A stretch of 64,000 nt of DNA from Chitinophagaceae bacterium. GTDB taxonomy: Bacteria > Bacteroidota > Bacteroidia > Chitinophagales > Chitinophagaceae. This document shows, piece after piece, positions 34,979 to 45,178 of the stretch. Both the position numbers and the translations under genes were made by a program. Positions within the stretch are counted from its first letter, which is position 1; each line of letters starts with the position of its first letter. A model generated the notes under the pieces. The model saw only the letters and a program-made list of their open reading frames with translations, was not told the DNA's origin and made no database searches. The stretch lies in contig JAHBTK010000002.1 of NCBI GenBank assembly GCA_019638625.1, positions 558,001 through 622,000 on the forward strand, written 5' to 3'.

Positions 34979-35635
34979 ATGTCTGGAAGATCGAGAGTTG
35001 CAAAAAAAAGTACCTGGGTGGATATGACAGCCTTTGTGGACGTGTCATTTCTGATTCTTACGTTCTTCATTCTTGCCACTAAATTTAAGCCGGATGAACC
35101 TGTAGAAGTTACGTTCCCCGCTTCAGTATCGGCTGACGAGTTTCCCGAGGTGGATGCCTTTATGGTAACCATTGACAAGGATGGGAGGGTATTCGTGCAG
35201 ATGGATGACCCCAAAGCCCGTAAAACCATTGCCGAAAACCTGAACGAAACCCGTAACCTGGGGTTGACCAACGAGCATATCCAGGCCTTCATGAATGCGC
35301 CCAGTATCGGCGTACCTTTTACAAATTTTAAAAGTTTACTGGGGATGACACCTGAGCAGCGGAAAGAAATTACCCAACCGGGTATACCGGTTCCGGATTC
35401 AACCGGTGGTGAATTGTATTTCTGGATCAGGGACGCCAAATCCACCTATGCCGGAAAAAAGGTAAACTGGCTGATCAAAGCGGATAATGAAACAAAATAC
35501 CCGGTAATCAAAAATGTGCTGGAGGCGTTTAAACGCAACGATATCAACAAGTTCCAGTTGATTACCAAGTTTCAGGATGCGCCTGTGGGTACCGCTTTGT
35601 GGCAGACCAGACAAAATCCGCCGGCTAAACAATAA
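34979..35635 (+). CDS. exbD: ExbD/TolR-family protein, first copy
   Basis: A 218-residue single-pass membrane protein. After a basic cytoplasmic start (SGRSRVAKKSTWVDMTAF) comes the transmembrane helix with the proton-carrying aspartate in the motif FVDVSFLILTFFILATKF. The periplasmic domain is longer than usual and includes VTIDKDGRVFVQMDDPKAR and a C-terminal VNWLIKADNETKYPVIKNVL, the usual fold of ExbD/TolR. It is paired with a second, more compact ExbD 38 bases downstream. Dual ExbD genes of unequal length are normal in this phylum and probably form a mixed stator in the ExbB channel. Confidence 0.9.
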   Translation: MSGRSRVAKKSTWVDMTAFVDVSFLILTFFILATKFKPDEPVEVTFPASVSADEFPEVDAFMVTIDKDGRVFVQMDDPKARKTIAENLNETRNLGLTNEHIQAFMNAPSIGVPFTNFKSLLGMTPEQRKEITQPGIPVPDSTGGELYFWIRDAKSTYAGKKVNWLIKADNETKYPVIKNVLEAFKRNDINKFQLITKFQDAPVGTALWQTRQNPPAKQ

Positions 35636-35673
35636 TTTTTGTATATTAGTAAACAAATTAAAAAAAGTAGCAT

Positions 35674-36207
35674 ATGGCATCAATTGAAGAAAGTGGCGAT
35701 AGTGGCCATAAGAAAGGCCCCGGTGTCAAAAAGGCGAAGAGATTATCTACCCAGGTGGATATGACGCCGATGGTGGATCTGGGCTTTTTGCTGATTACCT
35801 TTTTTATCTTTTCCACAACCATGTCTCAACCGACAACCATGTCTTTGATTATGCCCAAAGACACGGAAAAGGAAGAGGAACAGAATAAAATAAAGGCCTC
35901 CGGTGCATTTACCATTCTGTTGGGTAAGGCTGATGGCGTATATTTTTATGAAGGAGAGGATGCCGCGGCACTCCAGGCTTCTGATTATAAGAAAATCAGG
36001 GATGAGATCATTCGTAAAAAGAAAAGCACAGACCCTAAAGATTTTGTGGTAGTTATTAAGCCAAATGATGAAGCCAACTATAGGAATATGGTGGCCATAC
36101 TCGACGAAATGACTATAAATGAGGTAAAAAAGTTTGCCCTGGTAAATATTTCACCGCAGGAAAATGAGCTGCTGGTGCAAACCGAACTGGCAAACGGGGT
36201 ACAGTAA
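35674..36207 (+). CDS. exbD: ExbD/TolR-family protein, second copy
   Basis: A 177-residue partner of the preceding ExbD. The membrane helix again carries the critical aspartate: VDMTPMVDLGFLLITFFIF, the canonical ExbD form, with a basic cytoplasmic stretch before it. The periplasmic part has a linker with LIMPKDTEKEEEQNK and the conserved FVVVIKPNDEANYRNMVAIL, TINEVKKFALVN pattern of ExbD/TolR. Compared with the first copy it keeps the more standard TPMVD motif, so it may be the main proton carrier. It lies between exbD-1 and tonB in the same operon, with gaps of 38 and 50 bases. Confidence 0.92.
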   Translation: MASIEESGDSGHKKGPGVKKAKRLSTQVDMTPMVDLGFLLITFFIFSTTMSQPTTMSLIMPKDTEKEEEQNKIKASGAFTILLGKADGVYFYEGEDAAALQASDYKKIRDEIIRKKKSTDPKDFVVVIKPNDEANYRNMVAILDEMTINEVKKFALVNISPQENELLVQTELANGVQ

Positions 36208-36257
36208 TTTATGGATTTTGTTAAGTTTTGCATCCTACAATAACTAAATAACTCAGT

Positions 36258-37082
36258 ATGGAATTAACCAAAATATTGAACGCCAGTTTGTTAGATATCA
36301 TCTTTGATGGTAGAAACAAGAGCTATGGCGCGTACGAGCTACGTTCTAAGTATTCAAAAAGGCTTGGATTAGCGATCGGGATTACTGCGGCTTTGGCTTT
36401 GGTTATTTTACTGCTTTCGTTTTTGAGCTCAAAATTTGAGAATACGGAAAAGAAACAGGCAATTGTAATCAAAGAGGTGGAAATGACCCACCTGGAAGAA
36501 GAGAAGCCACTGGAACCACCACCTCCTCCTCCTCCCAAACCACCAGATCCTCCAAAAATTGAGATGGCTAAGTTCACTCCGCCCAAAGTGGTAAAGGACG
36601 AAGAAGTAAAGCCGGAAGAGGAAATGAAAGAAGTGGAGGAACTTAAAGAAGCTACCATCAGTACCATCAACCAGGAAGGTGAAAAAGACCTGGGTATTGT
36701 GGCGCCTCCTGTAGAAGACAAGGGGGGGGTAGTAGTAGCACCGAAAGTAGAAGATGAGGACAAGGTGTTCCAGAAAGTGGAAATAGAAGCCTCTTACCCC
36801 GGTGGGGATAAGGCATGGGGTAAATATATCCAGAGAGAGATCAACAGGTATATTGATGAACTGACTGATGCCGGTAAAGCCGGTACCTGTGTGGTTCAGT
36901 TTATCGTGGACAGGGACGGGAATATCAGCGAGGTGGAAGCACTTACCATGAAAGGAACCAAACTGGCGGAGATTTGTGTAAACGCGATCAGGAAAGGACC
37001 CAAATGGATCCCGGCTGAACAGAACGGGCGTAAGGTAAAAGCCTACCGCAGACAGCCGGTTACCTTCCAGATAAGCGAATAA
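36258..37082 (+). CDS. tonB: Energy transducer TonB
   Basis: A 274-residue protein with TonB layout. The N-terminus contains the Bacteroidota motif DIIFDGRNKSYGAYELRSKY, then one transmembrane helix (about residues 36-58). A Pro-rich spacer follows (residues 84-100, seven consecutive prolines, then KPPDPPKIE) with alternating Lys/Glu-rich repeats. The C-terminal TonB domain (about 185-274) reads YPGGDKAWGKYIQREIN, CVVQFIVDRDGNISEVEAL and GPKWIPAEQNGRKVKAYRRQPVTFQ. It transmits energy from ExbBD to outer-membrane receptors. A strong bidirectional terminator ends the operon. Confidence 0.93.
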   Translation: MELTKILNASLLDIIFDGRNKSYGAYELRSKYSKRLGLAIGITAALALVILLLSFLSSKFENTEKKQAIVIKEVEMTHLEEEKPLEPPPPPPPKPPDPPKIEMAKFTPPKVVKDEEVKPEEEMKEVEELKEATISTINQEGEKDLGIVAPPVEDKGGVVVAPKVEDEDKVFQKVEIEASYPGGDKAWGKYIQREINRYIDELTDAGKAGTCVVQFIVDRDGNISEVEALTMKGTKLAEICVNAIRKGPKWIPAEQNGRKVKAYRRQPVTFQISE

Positions 37083-37108
37083 TGGGTCTTCTTTAAATGA
37101 CTTATATT

Positions 37109-37138
37109 AAAAAATCCTCCAAATTGGAGGATTTTTTA
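37109..37138. terminator. Bidirectional rho-independent terminator after tonB
   Basis: AATCCTCC-AA-ATTGGAGGATT-type hairpin: TCCTCCAA pairs with TTGGAGGA, with an A-tract before and a T-tract after. It separates tonB from the convergent small hypothetical gene, so both can end here. Confidence 0.8.
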
Positions 37139-37162
37139 ATTATGATACTAATGACCCAAAGT

Positions 37163-37453
37163 CTAGTTAAAGTCAAATTCCACTATATCCGAATAAGATT
37201 TCGATTTCTTTTCAAAAGGGTATTTATTCGGCTCCCTTGAAGCGGTTGTAAGGAAGAAAAAATACTTTCCGTCCTTTAAATGGGTAATACGCAATTGAAC
37301 GGAGTTCCCCGTGAACTGTCCCTTTCGGCACACTTTCTTATCCTGGTTAACAATGCTGTATTCAAAACTTTCATTGATGAGTTCATCATCATCAATCTTA
37401 ATGATGATCATTTCTTTTACCACAGGGGGTATTTCTGCTGTAAATGATTTCAT
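37163..37453 (-). CDS. Small conserved-looking protein of unknown function
   Basis: A 96-residue protein with no signal peptide or membrane helix, which I do not recognise. The pattern of alternating hydrophobic and polar residues (EMIIIKIDDDELINESFEYSI, RKGQFTGNSVQLRITHL, GKYFFFLTT) suggests a small beta-sandwich. It ends with a short acidic tail. The gene lies 120 bases from the CPA2 antiporter start-to-end junction and may be downstream of the antiporter in the same direction, but the separation and own terminator leave that open. Codon use resembles its neighbours. The reading frame is convincing because it stops exactly at the terminator side and has no overlap. Confidence 0.7.
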   Translation of the reverse strand: MKSFTAEIPPVVKEMIIIKIDDDELINESFEYSIVNQDKKVCRKGQFTGNSVQLRITHLKDGKYFFFLTTASREPNKYPFEKKSKSYSDIVEFDFN

Positions 37454-37573
37454 AGCGTATTGAATTATGATTGGTAACCTAATAACGCCGGCAGCAGAGA
37501 ATAATTTTTTCAGAAGGGGAAAAAATTTCCAAATTGATGGAACTCAAATAAAAAGCGGTTCCGGGCTAGGGAT

Positions 37574-39835
37574 TTACGGATTTACCAGTTCCTGTATTCT
37601 TCTCCGGTCTCCCACTATCCACACGATGTCATTCCATTCAAATACTGTCTGGGAGTCAGGGTTTAAAATCCGCTTGCCATCCCTTTCAATACCAACAACC
37701 AGCCCGTGGGTTTTCTCCCTGATGCCGGACTCCCGGATTGTTTTCCCTTTCAACAGGGTATGCTCATCCACCACTATCTTTTGGAGGGAAATATTGTCCG
37801 TATCTTCGGAAAGAACCTCCACAAGCGGCTCGGTTTCTTCAATAACCGGTTTAAAAAGCTGTAGTTGCTGATCGGTGCCAATAATTCCCAGTTCGTCCAG
37901 CGGATACAATCGTTCTTGGGCATTGGGCGCGTAAATTATTTTTTCTCCCCGTTTTACATAAGCAATATTAATCCCATATTTCTCCCTCCAGGCCAACTCG
38001 TATAGTTTCTTCCCTACAAACGGCGCATTGGCATTTACGATAAAATCCGCCATATGCGCATCCCAGGGTGAAAGAGCGGAATCCGAACTGCCATTACTAA
38101 CCGGCATTACCTGGGCGCTGGCTTCTTCCACCTCCCGTTCATTCAGGTTGTCCAGGAACCTGCTGTGGATCCGGTCGTAAAAGCCCTGTATCTTTTTAGA
38201 GAAAATAAAGAGTACGATGGCGGCAATAGGCGTTACCAGAAAAAACGCGATCACACCGGAATATAACCGGTCTACCATAAACCCTACAAAAAATATGGCG
38301 ATCACTACACGGAATACTTCCAGCACTACCAGTGGTCCATGATTGTATTTACTATCAAGCCATAGCGCCTTATAGGCGGAGTTGTTGGGCTTTCTTGCCA
38401 TCATCGCCCAGAAAAAAGGCATAGAGACTCCCAGGGTTACGATCAGCACAAGTGCACGGTTAAGAGAAGGGTTATCGATTTTTGTTTCCAGAAACGGGAA
38501 CAGAAAGGTAAACGACAACATAGACAGCGCCACGATAACAATAGCGTTGGTGGCTATTATCACGGCATAGGATTTCAGTACGATCTTCCATTCGCTTTCC
38601 GCCTGGATATTCTGGGCGCCGGAAGAATACCGGTTGATAAAATTGAGCAGCCGGGGCGGCAATATTTTTACCAGCAGGTTGTAGAAAGGTTCCGACAGCT
38701 TAATAAAATAAGGAGTGGTAAAAGTGGTAATAGCAGAGGCGCCCACCGCCACCGGGAAAAGAAAGTCGCTGGTCACGCCGAGCGTAATACCCAATGTGGC
38801 GACGATAAAAGCAAACTCACCTATCTGGGCCATACTCATACCTACCTGGAGAGACTGCTTCAGCGGCTGCCCCGACAACAGGGCGCCCAAGGTGGTCGCG
38901 AACAATTTTCCAAAGATAGTTAGCAGGGTTACCCAGAAAATAGCCCAGCCATGCTCCACCATTGCCTGCGGGTTGATCATCATACCCACCGAAACAAAGA
39001 ATACAGAGCCAAAAAGATCCTTAACCGGTTTGAACAGGTGTTCTATTTTTTCCGCCGAAGTGGTTTCTGCAAGAATAGATCCCATTACAAAGGCGCCCAA
39101 CTCAGCCGAAAAACCAATCTGGGTGGCCAAAACAACCATCCCCAGGCATAAGCCGATTGATAAAATCAGCAGGGTTTCCTCATCCAGGAGCTTTTTGGCC
39201 CTTCGCAAAAAAGTAGGCAACAGGAAAATGCCGGCAATGAACCAGACCGTCAAAAAGAAAAGTAGTTTCAGCAGAGAGGCCAGCATTTCGGTTCCATCAA
39301 ACTGCTGGCTTACTGCCATGGTAGACAATAACACCATCAGCAATATCACTACAATATCTTCCACTATCAAAACACCGAAAACGATCCGGGCAAACTGCTG
39401 TCTTTTTACGCCCAACTCCTCAAAGGCCCGGATGATAATAGTGGTGGATGAACTGGCCAGTAAGCCCCCTAAAAACATGCTATCCATGGTAGACCATCCC
39501 ATCCATCGCCCTACCATATAACCTAACAGCAGGATGGCTACAATCTCCACAATAGCGGTGATAGAGGAGGCACCACCCACCCGCAATAGTTTTTTGAAAC
39601 TAAATTCCAAACCAAGACTGAACAGCAGGAAAATAACACCGATTTCAGCCAGGGTTTTTACGTTCGCATTATCAACAACCGTGGGAACAACGGATACATA
39701 AGGCCCTACCAGGAATCCCGCGATAATGTACCCCAATACCAGGGGTTGCTTCAGCCTCCTGAACAACAGTGTAGTAATAGCCCCCGCGCCAAGTATCAAA
39801 GCCAGATCTGCAATTAGCTTAGGTAAATGCCCCAT
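37574..39835 (-). CDS. CPA2-type cation:proton antiporter with TrkA-C domains
   Basis: A 753-residue membrane protein. The first 390 residues form the Na+/H+ exchanger domain with 12-13 helices, including LAEIGVIFLLFSLGLEFSF, GGLLASSSTTIIIRAFEEL, LIVEDIVVILLMVLL and GSILAETTSAEKIEHLFKPVKDLFGSVFFVSVGMM. A second set of four helices follows (about 420-555). The C-terminus holds two TrkA-C-like domains (about 590-665 and 690-753: ANAPFVGKKLYEL, LYPLDELGIIGTDQQL; LKGKTIRESGIREKTHGLVVG, NDIVWIVGDRRRIQEL). No NAD-binding TrkA-N domain is present. It probably exports K+ or Na+ for protons under cytosolic ligand control. Confidence 0.92.
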   Translation of the reverse strand: MGHLPKLIADLALILGAGAITTLLFRRLKQPLVLGYIIAGFLVGPYVSVVPTVVDNANVKTLAEIGVIFLLFSLGLEFSFKKLLRVGGASSITAIVEIVAILLLGYMVGRWMGWSTMDSMFLGGLLASSSTTIIIRAFEELGVKRQQFARIVFGVLIVEDIVVILLMVLLSTMAVSQQFDGTEMLASLLKLLFFLTVWFIAGIFLLPTFLRRAKKLLDEETLLILSIGLCLGMVVLATQIGFSAELGAFVMGSILAETTSAEKIEHLFKPVKDLFGSVFFVSVGMMINPQAMVEHGWAIFWVTLLTIFGKLFATTLGALLSGQPLKQSLQVGMSMAQIGEFAFIVATLGITLGVTSDFLFPVAVGASAITTFTTPYFIKLSEPFYNLLVKILPPRLLNFINRYSSGAQNIQAESEWKIVLKSYAVIIATNAIVIVALSMLSFTFLFPFLETKIDNPSLNRALVLIVTLGVSMPFFWAMMARKPNNSAYKALWLDSKYNHGPLVVLEVFRVVIAIFFVGFMVDRLYSGVIAFFLVTPIAAIVLFIFSKKIQGFYDRIHSRFLDNLNEREVEEASAQVMPVSNGSSDSALSPWDAHMADFIVNANAPFVGKKLYELAWREKYGINIAYVKRGEKIIYAPNAQERLYPLDELGIIGTDQQLQLFKPVIEETEPLVEVLSEDTDNISLQKIVVDEHTLLKGKTIRESGIREKTHGLVVGIERDGKRILNPDSQTVFEWNDIVWIVGDRRRIQELVNP

Positions 39836-39901
39836 AAATGTTGTTAACTCTTTTTAAGAAATAGCTGAAACCCGTAGTCAGACCGATTCTTACAAATTTA
39901 C

Positions 39902-40438
39902 TTATTTCAGGGCTAAAAGCCTTTCCATAACATAAAAAACAGCCGGACAGAAACTGGCGTTTTTTAAGGTAATGCGTGGCCGGTTGAGCAGAACGTCTTC
40001 ATCTGTGTAAGGGAAACGATGACAGTCTGAAGGACGGACATCATATATGCTGCAGCGGTTATCGTTTTCCAGAAAAGGACAGGGAGACTTCTTTACCACA
40101 TAGTCTCCTTCATTGTCCAGTTGCAGATAAGTTTCAATAAAAACGCCCTCCTTTATCTTCAGGTGTTTACTGATGCGTTTAATGTCCGGTGTTTTAAACC
40201 TGGGCGAATAATTTTTGCAACACGCGGCGCAATGCAGGCAATCCACTTTCGAAAAAGCTTCATTATGCAGGTCCGGTAATTTTTTCAATACGGCGTTTTT
40301 ATTGGCCCGTTTCAGGTAAGCCGCATATTGCTTTTGCCTGCCGGCCGCTTTCAACTGCCAGGATCTATCTTCCCACTCCCCGGAAAAAAAAGGCGTTATG
40401 TTGCTTTCCGTGTCCATTTGCTTTGTTGGCGGGTGCAA
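39902..40438 (-). CDS. YkgJ-family cysteine-cluster protein
   Basis: A 178-residue protein of the CxxCxxCC zinc/iron-chelating family. The cluster is VDCLHCAACCKNYSP, followed by further cysteines in KKSPCPFLENDNRCSIYDVRP and DCHRFPY, which complete the metal site. The last cysteine lies in ASFCPAVFYVMERL near the end. The family is found in many bacteria, often as a stand-alone protein, and the function is not established. It is divergent from gcvP across 154 bases and lies 66 bases upstream of the antiporter start, in the same direction, so it may be co-transcribed with it. Confidence 0.9.
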   Translation of the reverse strand: MHPPTKQMDTESNITPFFSGEWEDRSWQLKAAGRQKQYAAYLKRANKNAVLKKLPDLHNEAFSKVDCLHCAACCKNYSPRFKTPDIKRISKHLKIKEGVFIETYLQLDNEGDYVVKKSPCPFLENDNRCSIYDVRPSDCHRFPYTDEDVLLNRPRITLKNASFCPAVFYVMERLLALK

Positions 40439-40554
40439 TATACGATACGGGATGCAGTTTTTAGCGCCTGCTACCTCAACGCTCTGTCAGCCATGATGTT
40501 ATCCACACAATTTAGCACTCTTTGCACAGACTTCCTGAAGTAACCTATATATAC

Positions 40555-40562
40555 TAACTTTG
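40555..40562 (+). promoter_or_regulatory. Candidate -7 promoter element of gcvP
   Basis: TAACTTTG is a full match to TAnnTTTG. It lies 30 bases before the gcvP ATG at 40593 and shows that an in-frame TTG at 40560 is promoter, not start. The -33 region is poor at the usual spacing; a TTTG sits 30 nt upstream. Confidence 0.5.
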
Positions 40563-40592
40563 CGCATCTTTTTTGAGCTTAACCCTACATTT

Positions 40593-43460
40593 ATGAATCT
40601 TTTCGAAGAGCAGTCCGCAGAATTCCTGGCAAGACATATTGGTCCCGGTGAAGCAGAAACCAGGGAGATGCTGCAGGCTATTAATTTTTCATCTGTAAAT
40701 GAGTTGGTAGACGCCACGGTGCCCGGCGCTATCAGGCTGCCTCAGGTGTCCGGTCTGCCGGTTCCGCAAAGTGAGTTCGAGTACCTGCAGGAACTGAAAA
40801 AAGTTGCCGCAAAAAATAAATTATACAAAACCTATATAGGACAGGGTTATTATGGAACCATCACCCCTTCGGTAATACTACGAACAGTTTTCGAAAACCC
40901 GGGATGGTACACGCAGTACACACCCTACCAGGCTGAAATTTCACAGGGACGACTGGAAAGTCTGCTCAATTTCCAGACCATGGTTGCCGATCTTACGGGG
41001 CTGCCCCTGACAAATGCTTCCCTGCTGGATGAAGCAACCGCCACTGCTGAGGCCATGGCAATGCTGTTTCATCATGTTAACAAAGCCGATAAAATAACGA
41101 AGCCAAAGTTTTTTGTTGATGAAGCTGTTTTCCCGCAAACAATTGATGTATTGATCACCCGTGCCACCCCTATCGGTATCGAACTGGAATTCGGAAACTA
41201 CAGGCAGGCTGCTATTGACGAAACCTATTTCGGCGCCCTGGTACAGTATCCGAATGATAACGGAAGCATTGAGGATTATTCCCGGTTCATAGAAACTGTT
41301 CACGCCGCCAATGCCCGGGTGGTAATGGCCACAGACCTGCTGGCGCTTACCCTGCTGAAATCACCCGGAGAGTTAAATGCCGACGTAGCGGTAGGCTCAG
41401 CGCAACGTTTCGGAGTTCCGGTAGGGTTTGGCGGGCCACACGCGGCTTTTTTTGCTACCAGGGAAGAGTTTAAAAGGGATATCCCGGGACGTATCATCGG
41501 TGTGAGCATAGATGCGAAAGGGAATCGTGCCTTGCGCATGGCGCTGCAAACCCGGGAGCAACATATCAAACGGGAAAAAGCGACTTCCAATATTTGTACG
41601 GCACAGGCGCTGCTGGCCAATATGGCGGCTATGTATGCCGTTTACCATGGTTCGGAAGGACTGAAGAAAATCGCGACTCGCACCACCCTGCTGGCAAAAA
41701 CCTTATCAGACAATCTTGCTGAGATCGGTTTTACCAACGTTAATGAATTTTATTTTGATACGCTTAAGATTGCGGTAGAAGATATCACCCGGTTCAGAAA
41801 ACTGGCTGAAGAACGGGAAATAAACTTCCGCTACTTCGATAATGAATACGTGGGCATCAGCGTAGATGAAACTACTACGCAGGAAGATATTGTAGATATA
41901 CTCTATGTTTTTGCGGAAAGCAGGGGAAGCTCAGGAGTGGCAGTAGCTTTTGAGGAACAAACCACGCTGGAAAACATACCCGGGTTTGCGGTAAGAACAT
42001 CCCGTTTCCTGGAACATCCTGTTTTTAATACCCACCACAGCGAAACGGAGATGATGCGGTATATCAGGCTGCTGGAGAATAAAGACCTCTCACTGGTAAC
42101 GTCAATGATTTCGCTTGGTAGCTGTACGATGAAACTGAATGCGGCTACGGAGATGATCCCTGTAAGCTGGCCGGAATTTGCCAACATTCACCCGCTTGCT
42201 CCTGCTGACCAGACTAAGGGATACCAGCAAATAGTGCAATCCCTTAGTGAGTATTTGTGCCTGATAACCGGGTTTGACGCCTGCAGCCTGCAACCCAATA
42301 GCGGTGCACAGGGTGAATACGCGGGACTGCTGACCATAAAAAGATACCACGAAGCGAATGGCCACAGCAACCGGAACGTGGTATTGATCCCCATTTCCGC
42401 CCACGGTACCAACCCGGCTTCTGCCGTGTTGGCCGGACTGAAAGTAGTAGTGGTAAAAAGTGATGCGGAAGGGCATATTGATGTGGAAGACCTTAAGGCA
42501 AAAGCCAGCCAGTACAAAGACAGCCTGGCCGCGCTGATGGTTACCTACCCTTCCACCCACGGTGTATTTGAAGAAAGCATTATAGATATCTGCCGAATTG
42601 TGCATGAGAACGGCGGACAGGTATATATGGATGGCGCCAATATGAATGCGCAGAGCGGGTTAACCTCCCCCGGGTATATCGGTGCGGATGTTTGCCACCT
42701 GAACCTTCATAAAACTTTTGCTATACCACACGGCGGTGGCGGGCCGGGCATGGGACCCATTTGTTCCAAAAGCCATCTGGCGCCTTACCTGCCCGGACAC
42801 GTTTTTCTCGGTAGCTCAGGAGCAGTAAGCGCTGCCCCTTATGGCTCCGCTTCTATTCTGCTGATCAGCTATGCCTATATCAGGTTACTGGGAGCGGATG
42901 GCGTGAAGCTGGCTACGGAATATGCCATACTCAATGCCAACTATATGCGTACCCGGCTGGAAAAATACTACGATATTTTATTCCTTGGCAATAACGGCAC
43001 CTGCGCACACGAATTTATCGTTGACCTGAGGCCCTTTAAAGCCACTACGGGAGTGGAAGCCGAGGATGTGGCCAAACGTCTGATGGACTACGGCTTTCAC
43101 GCGCCTACATTAAGCTTCCCGGTTCCGGGCACCATTATGATAGAACCAACGGAAAGCGAAGACAAAGCGGAACTCGACCGCTTTTGTGAAGCGTTGATCA
43201 GCATCTATCACGAAATAAAAGCAATTGAAGAAGGAACGAGCAGTAAAACAGATAACCCGTTGAAAAATGCGCCCCACACCATGCAGGTGGTCTGTTCGGA
43301 TGAGTGGACGCATGAATACAGCCGCCAGCAGGCTGCCTTCCCGTTACCTTATATAACGCTGAACAAATTCTGGCCTGCCGTATCCAGGGTAAATAATACG
43401 CACGGCGACAGGAACCTTATCTGCACCTGCGAACCGGTGGAGAGTTATATGGAAGCCTGA
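40593..43460 (+). CDS. gcvP: Glycine dehydrogenase (decarboxylating), P-protein of the glycine cleavage system
   Basis: A 955-residue single-chain P-protein, so not the split GcvPA/GcvPB form. It decarboxylates glycine and passes the aminomethyl group to the lipoyl H-protein. The start at [18 protein letters not shown] is the usual one for the family. Conserved regions include [33 protein letters not shown], then in the second half [29 protein letters not shown] and [19 protein letters not shown], where Lys707 should bind [23 protein letters not shown] is near the end. No gcvT or gcvH is in the window; they must be elsewhere. It is divergent from the YkgJ-type gene. Confidence 0.96.
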   Translation: MNLFEEQSAEFLARHIGPGEAETREMLQAINFSSVNELVDATVPGAIRLPQVSGLPVPQSEFEYLQELKKVAAKNKLYKTYIGQGYYGTITPSVILRTVFENPGWYTQYTPYQAEISQGRLESLLNFQTMVADLTGLPLTNASLLDEATATAEAMAMLFHHVNKADKITKPKFFVDEAVFPQTIDVLITRATPIGIELEFGNYRQAAIDETYFGALVQYPNDNGSIEDYSRFIETVHAANARVVMATDLLALTLLKSPGELNADVAVGSAQRFGVPVGFGGPHAAFFATREEFKRDIPGRIIGVSIDAKGNRALRMALQTREQHIKREKATSNICTAQALLANMAAMYAVYHGSEGLKKIATRTTLLAKTLSDNLAEIGFTNVNEFYFDTLKIAVEDITRFRKLAEEREINFRYFDNEYVGISVDETTTQEDIVDILYVFAESRGSSGVAVAFEEQTTLENIPGFAVRTSRFLEHPVFNTHHSETEMMRYIRLLENKDLSLVTSMISLGSCTMKLNAATEMIPVSWPEFANIHPLAPADQTKGYQQIVQSLSEYLCLITGFDACSLQPNSGAQGEYAGLLTIKRYHEANGHSNRNVVLIPISAHGTNPASAVLAGLKVVVVKSDAEGHIDVEDLKAKASQYKDSLAALMVTYPSTHGVFEESIIDICRIVHENGGQVYMDGANMNAQSGLTSPGYIGADVCHLNLHKTFAIPHGGGGPGMGPICSKSHLAPYLPGHVFLGSSGAVSAAPYGSASILLISYAYIRLLGADGVKLATEYAILNANYMRTRLEKYYDILFLGNNGTCAHEFIVDLRPFKATTGVEAEDVAKRLMDYGFHAPTLSFPVPGTIMIEPTESEDKAELDRFCEALISIYHEIKAIEEGTSSKTDNPLKNAPHTMQVVCSDEWTHEYSRQQAAFPLPYITLNKFWPAVSRVNNTHGDRNLICTCEPVESYMEA

Positions 43461-43480
43461 TTTGCGGGAGGTAGTTTTCA

Positions 43481-43507
43481 TGCGGTTCGGTGATAATACC
43501 GACCGCA
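43481..43507. other. Strong hairpin 20 bases after gcvP
   Basis: TGCGG-T-TCGGT pairs with ACCGA-CCGCA around GATAAT, ten pairs with one bulge. There is no adjacent T-tract, so it may protect the mRNA 3' end or act as a weak terminator of gcvP. Confidence 0.5.
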
Positions 43508-43726
43508 GGCAATGATATATTCCGGCTTTTGTTTCTTATTGAAGAAGTAGTCACATAAAATTTAGGATAAACGCTATACACGTGGGTGAACACTCCCTCA
43601 ATAGGGAAAATTATTATTTTTTCTTTAATTTCCTTCAGCGGGACTTATATCCCGGCGATATAAGCTATAATTGGATAGAAATATATTGGCTTTTATAGCT
43701 CTGCTTAACTATTTTATTTAAAATAA

Positions 43727-44683
43727 ATGAAAGCATATACAAGAAACCGTTATGGCGGACCGGAAATTCTGCATTTGGAAGAAATAGAAAAGCCGGTAGT
43801 GAGGGAGACCCATTTGCTTGTAAAAGTTTATGCGAATTCACTCAACCCGGCTGACTGGCGGTTGCTACGCGGCGATCCCTTTTTTGCCAGGTTTTTCCTG
43901 GGGCTGTTTCGTCCAAAATATAAAATACCCGGTGCAGATTTTGCGGGGGTAGTGGTAGAAACAGGTAGTTCGGTAACGAATTTTAAGGTGGGAGATAAGG
44001 TTTTTGGAGAAACCCTGACAGGCGGAGCGTTTGCAGAATATTGCAGCATTGCTTCAGGTGTTTGCGCTTGTATGCCCGAAGGCTGGAGTTTCAAAGAAAT
44101 GGCCTGCCTGCCCGTTGCAGGACTGACCGCCCTGCAGGCCGTTGTTACACACGGAAAATTAAAAGCGGGTGAAACTGTTTTAGTGAATGGGGCGTCCGGC
44201 GGAGTAGGGCATTTTGTGGTTCAGTTGGCAAAGGCGCTTGGCGCAAAAGTAACCGCGGTGTGTTCAACCCGGAATACTGATTTTGTAAAGTCCCTGGGAG
44301 CCGATGCAGTCATTGCATATGACAGGAACGATATACATCAGCACCACGAAAAATATGATCTTGTTGTGGATACGCATGGCAATCTCAGGTTCAGGGATTT
44401 TAAGCGTATGGGTAAACGTGGTATCCTGGTCGGCTTTACCACTTTAAAGAATATGATCAGCGTGATGCTGGGCAAAAGCCTCGGCAGGTATCCGTTAACC
44501 CAGGTTGATGCCCAATCAAATATAAAAGACCTGGAAACCCTGGCTTCTTTTGTAGAAGATGGAAAACTGAAACCCGGTATTGAGAAGACCTATTCCTGGA
44601 CCGAAATCCCGGATGCGATACGGATCATCGAAAAGTTACGGACAAGAGGTAAACTGGCCATAGTTTGGGTAGACGAGGAGTAA
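43727..44683 (+). CDS. Zinc-free MDR oxidoreductase (quinone-reductase-like)
   Basis: A 318-residue medium-chain dehydrogenase/reductase. The N-terminal GroES-like domain reads NRYGGPEILHLEEIEKP, SLNPADWRLLRGDPF and PGADFAGVVVETGSSV. The nucleotide-binding fold carries VNGASGGVGHFVVQLAKALG, an AxxGxxG form selective for NADPH in many homologues. The cysteine/histidine zinc ligands of alcohol dehydrogenases are absent, so it is of the quinone oxidoreductase type. It probably reduces quinones or enals. The substrate is unknown. It has no neighbour close enough to be an operon partner: 266 bases separate it from gcvP, and its downstream side faces the opposing tRNA gene. Confidence 0.9.
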   Translation: MKAYTRNRYGGPEILHLEEIEKPVVRETHLLVKVYANSLNPADWRLLRGDPFFARFFLGLFRPKYKIPGADFAGVVVETGSSVTNFKVGDKVFGETLTGGAFAEYCSIASGVCACMPEGWSFKEMACLPVAGLTALQAVVTHGKLKAGETVLVNGASGGVGHFVVQLAKALGAKVTAVCSTRNTDFVKSLGADAVIAYDRNDIHQHHEKYDLVVDTHGNLRFRDFKRMGKRGILVGFTTLKNMISVMLGKSLGRYPLTQVDAQSNIKDLETLASFVEDGKLKPGIEKTYSWTEIPDAIRIIEKLRTRGKLAIVWVDEE

Positions 44684-44868
44684 ATCAAAAATGCACCTTT
44701 TTCATTGCTTCTCCCAACCTGCGGTTAGGATCGCAAAGACGCCAACTCCCTTTTCAGATGTCTTGTTTACTTTTCGGTCAGGTCTGCAAAACTTGTTAGC
44801 ACCAACAAGTCTTAATGCTTCCGGCAAATATTTGTAAAACTGTCGACCTGAATTAAAATGGAGTCTCT

Positions 44869-44901
44869 CAAAAAAATAAAGGCTTCCATTTCCTGAAGCC
44901 T
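44869..44901 (-). terminator. Rho-independent terminator of the tRNA gene
   Basis: On the minus strand AGGCTTC and GAAGCCT pair around an 8-nt loop, followed by TTTATTTTTTT. It begins 15 bases after the tRNA 3' end. Confidence 0.75.
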
Positions 44902-44915
44902 CTGCCGTTATTATG

Positions 44916-44989
44916 TGGACCCTGCTGGGCTCGAACCAGCGACCCTCTGATTATGAGTCAGATGCTCTAACCGGCTGAGCTAAGGGTCC
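44916..44989 (-). tRNA. tRNA with CAT anticodon, probably tRNA-Ile2 (lysidine type)
   Basis: The minus strand gives a complete cloverleaf of 74 nt. The acceptor GGACCCT pairs with AGGGTCC plus A73. The D arm is AGCTCAGCCGGTTAGAGC, the anticodon arm TCTGA-CTCATAA-TCAGA and the T arm GCTGG-TTCGAGC-CCAGC. No CCA is encoded. The anticodon CAT could mean elongator Met or Ile2. The acceptor and T arms (GGTCGCTGGTTC, CCAGCAGGG) resemble E. coli tRNA-Ile2, which becomes an AUA reader after TilS adds lysidine, so Ile2 is preferred. It stands alone with its own terminator. Confidence 0.85.
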
Positions 44990-45178
44990 GTTCCTCAAAG
45001 AGGAATAATATGATACATCTTATAAGAAGACCTTTGTTTTTACCGGAGTGCAAATGTAGAAAAAAAAAGGCTATTCAATTATTTTTTTAGCAAAGCAGCT
45101 AAATATGCCGAAAAATTACCTTTTATTCAGAGATTACCCGGTAATGGTGTAGTTTGCATATAATTCCGATTGCTACTT

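Noticed and set aside
38715..39521. A 268-codon plus-strand frame inside the antiporter
   Set aside because: Antisense to conserved membrane helices of the antiporter; the peptide has no family features.
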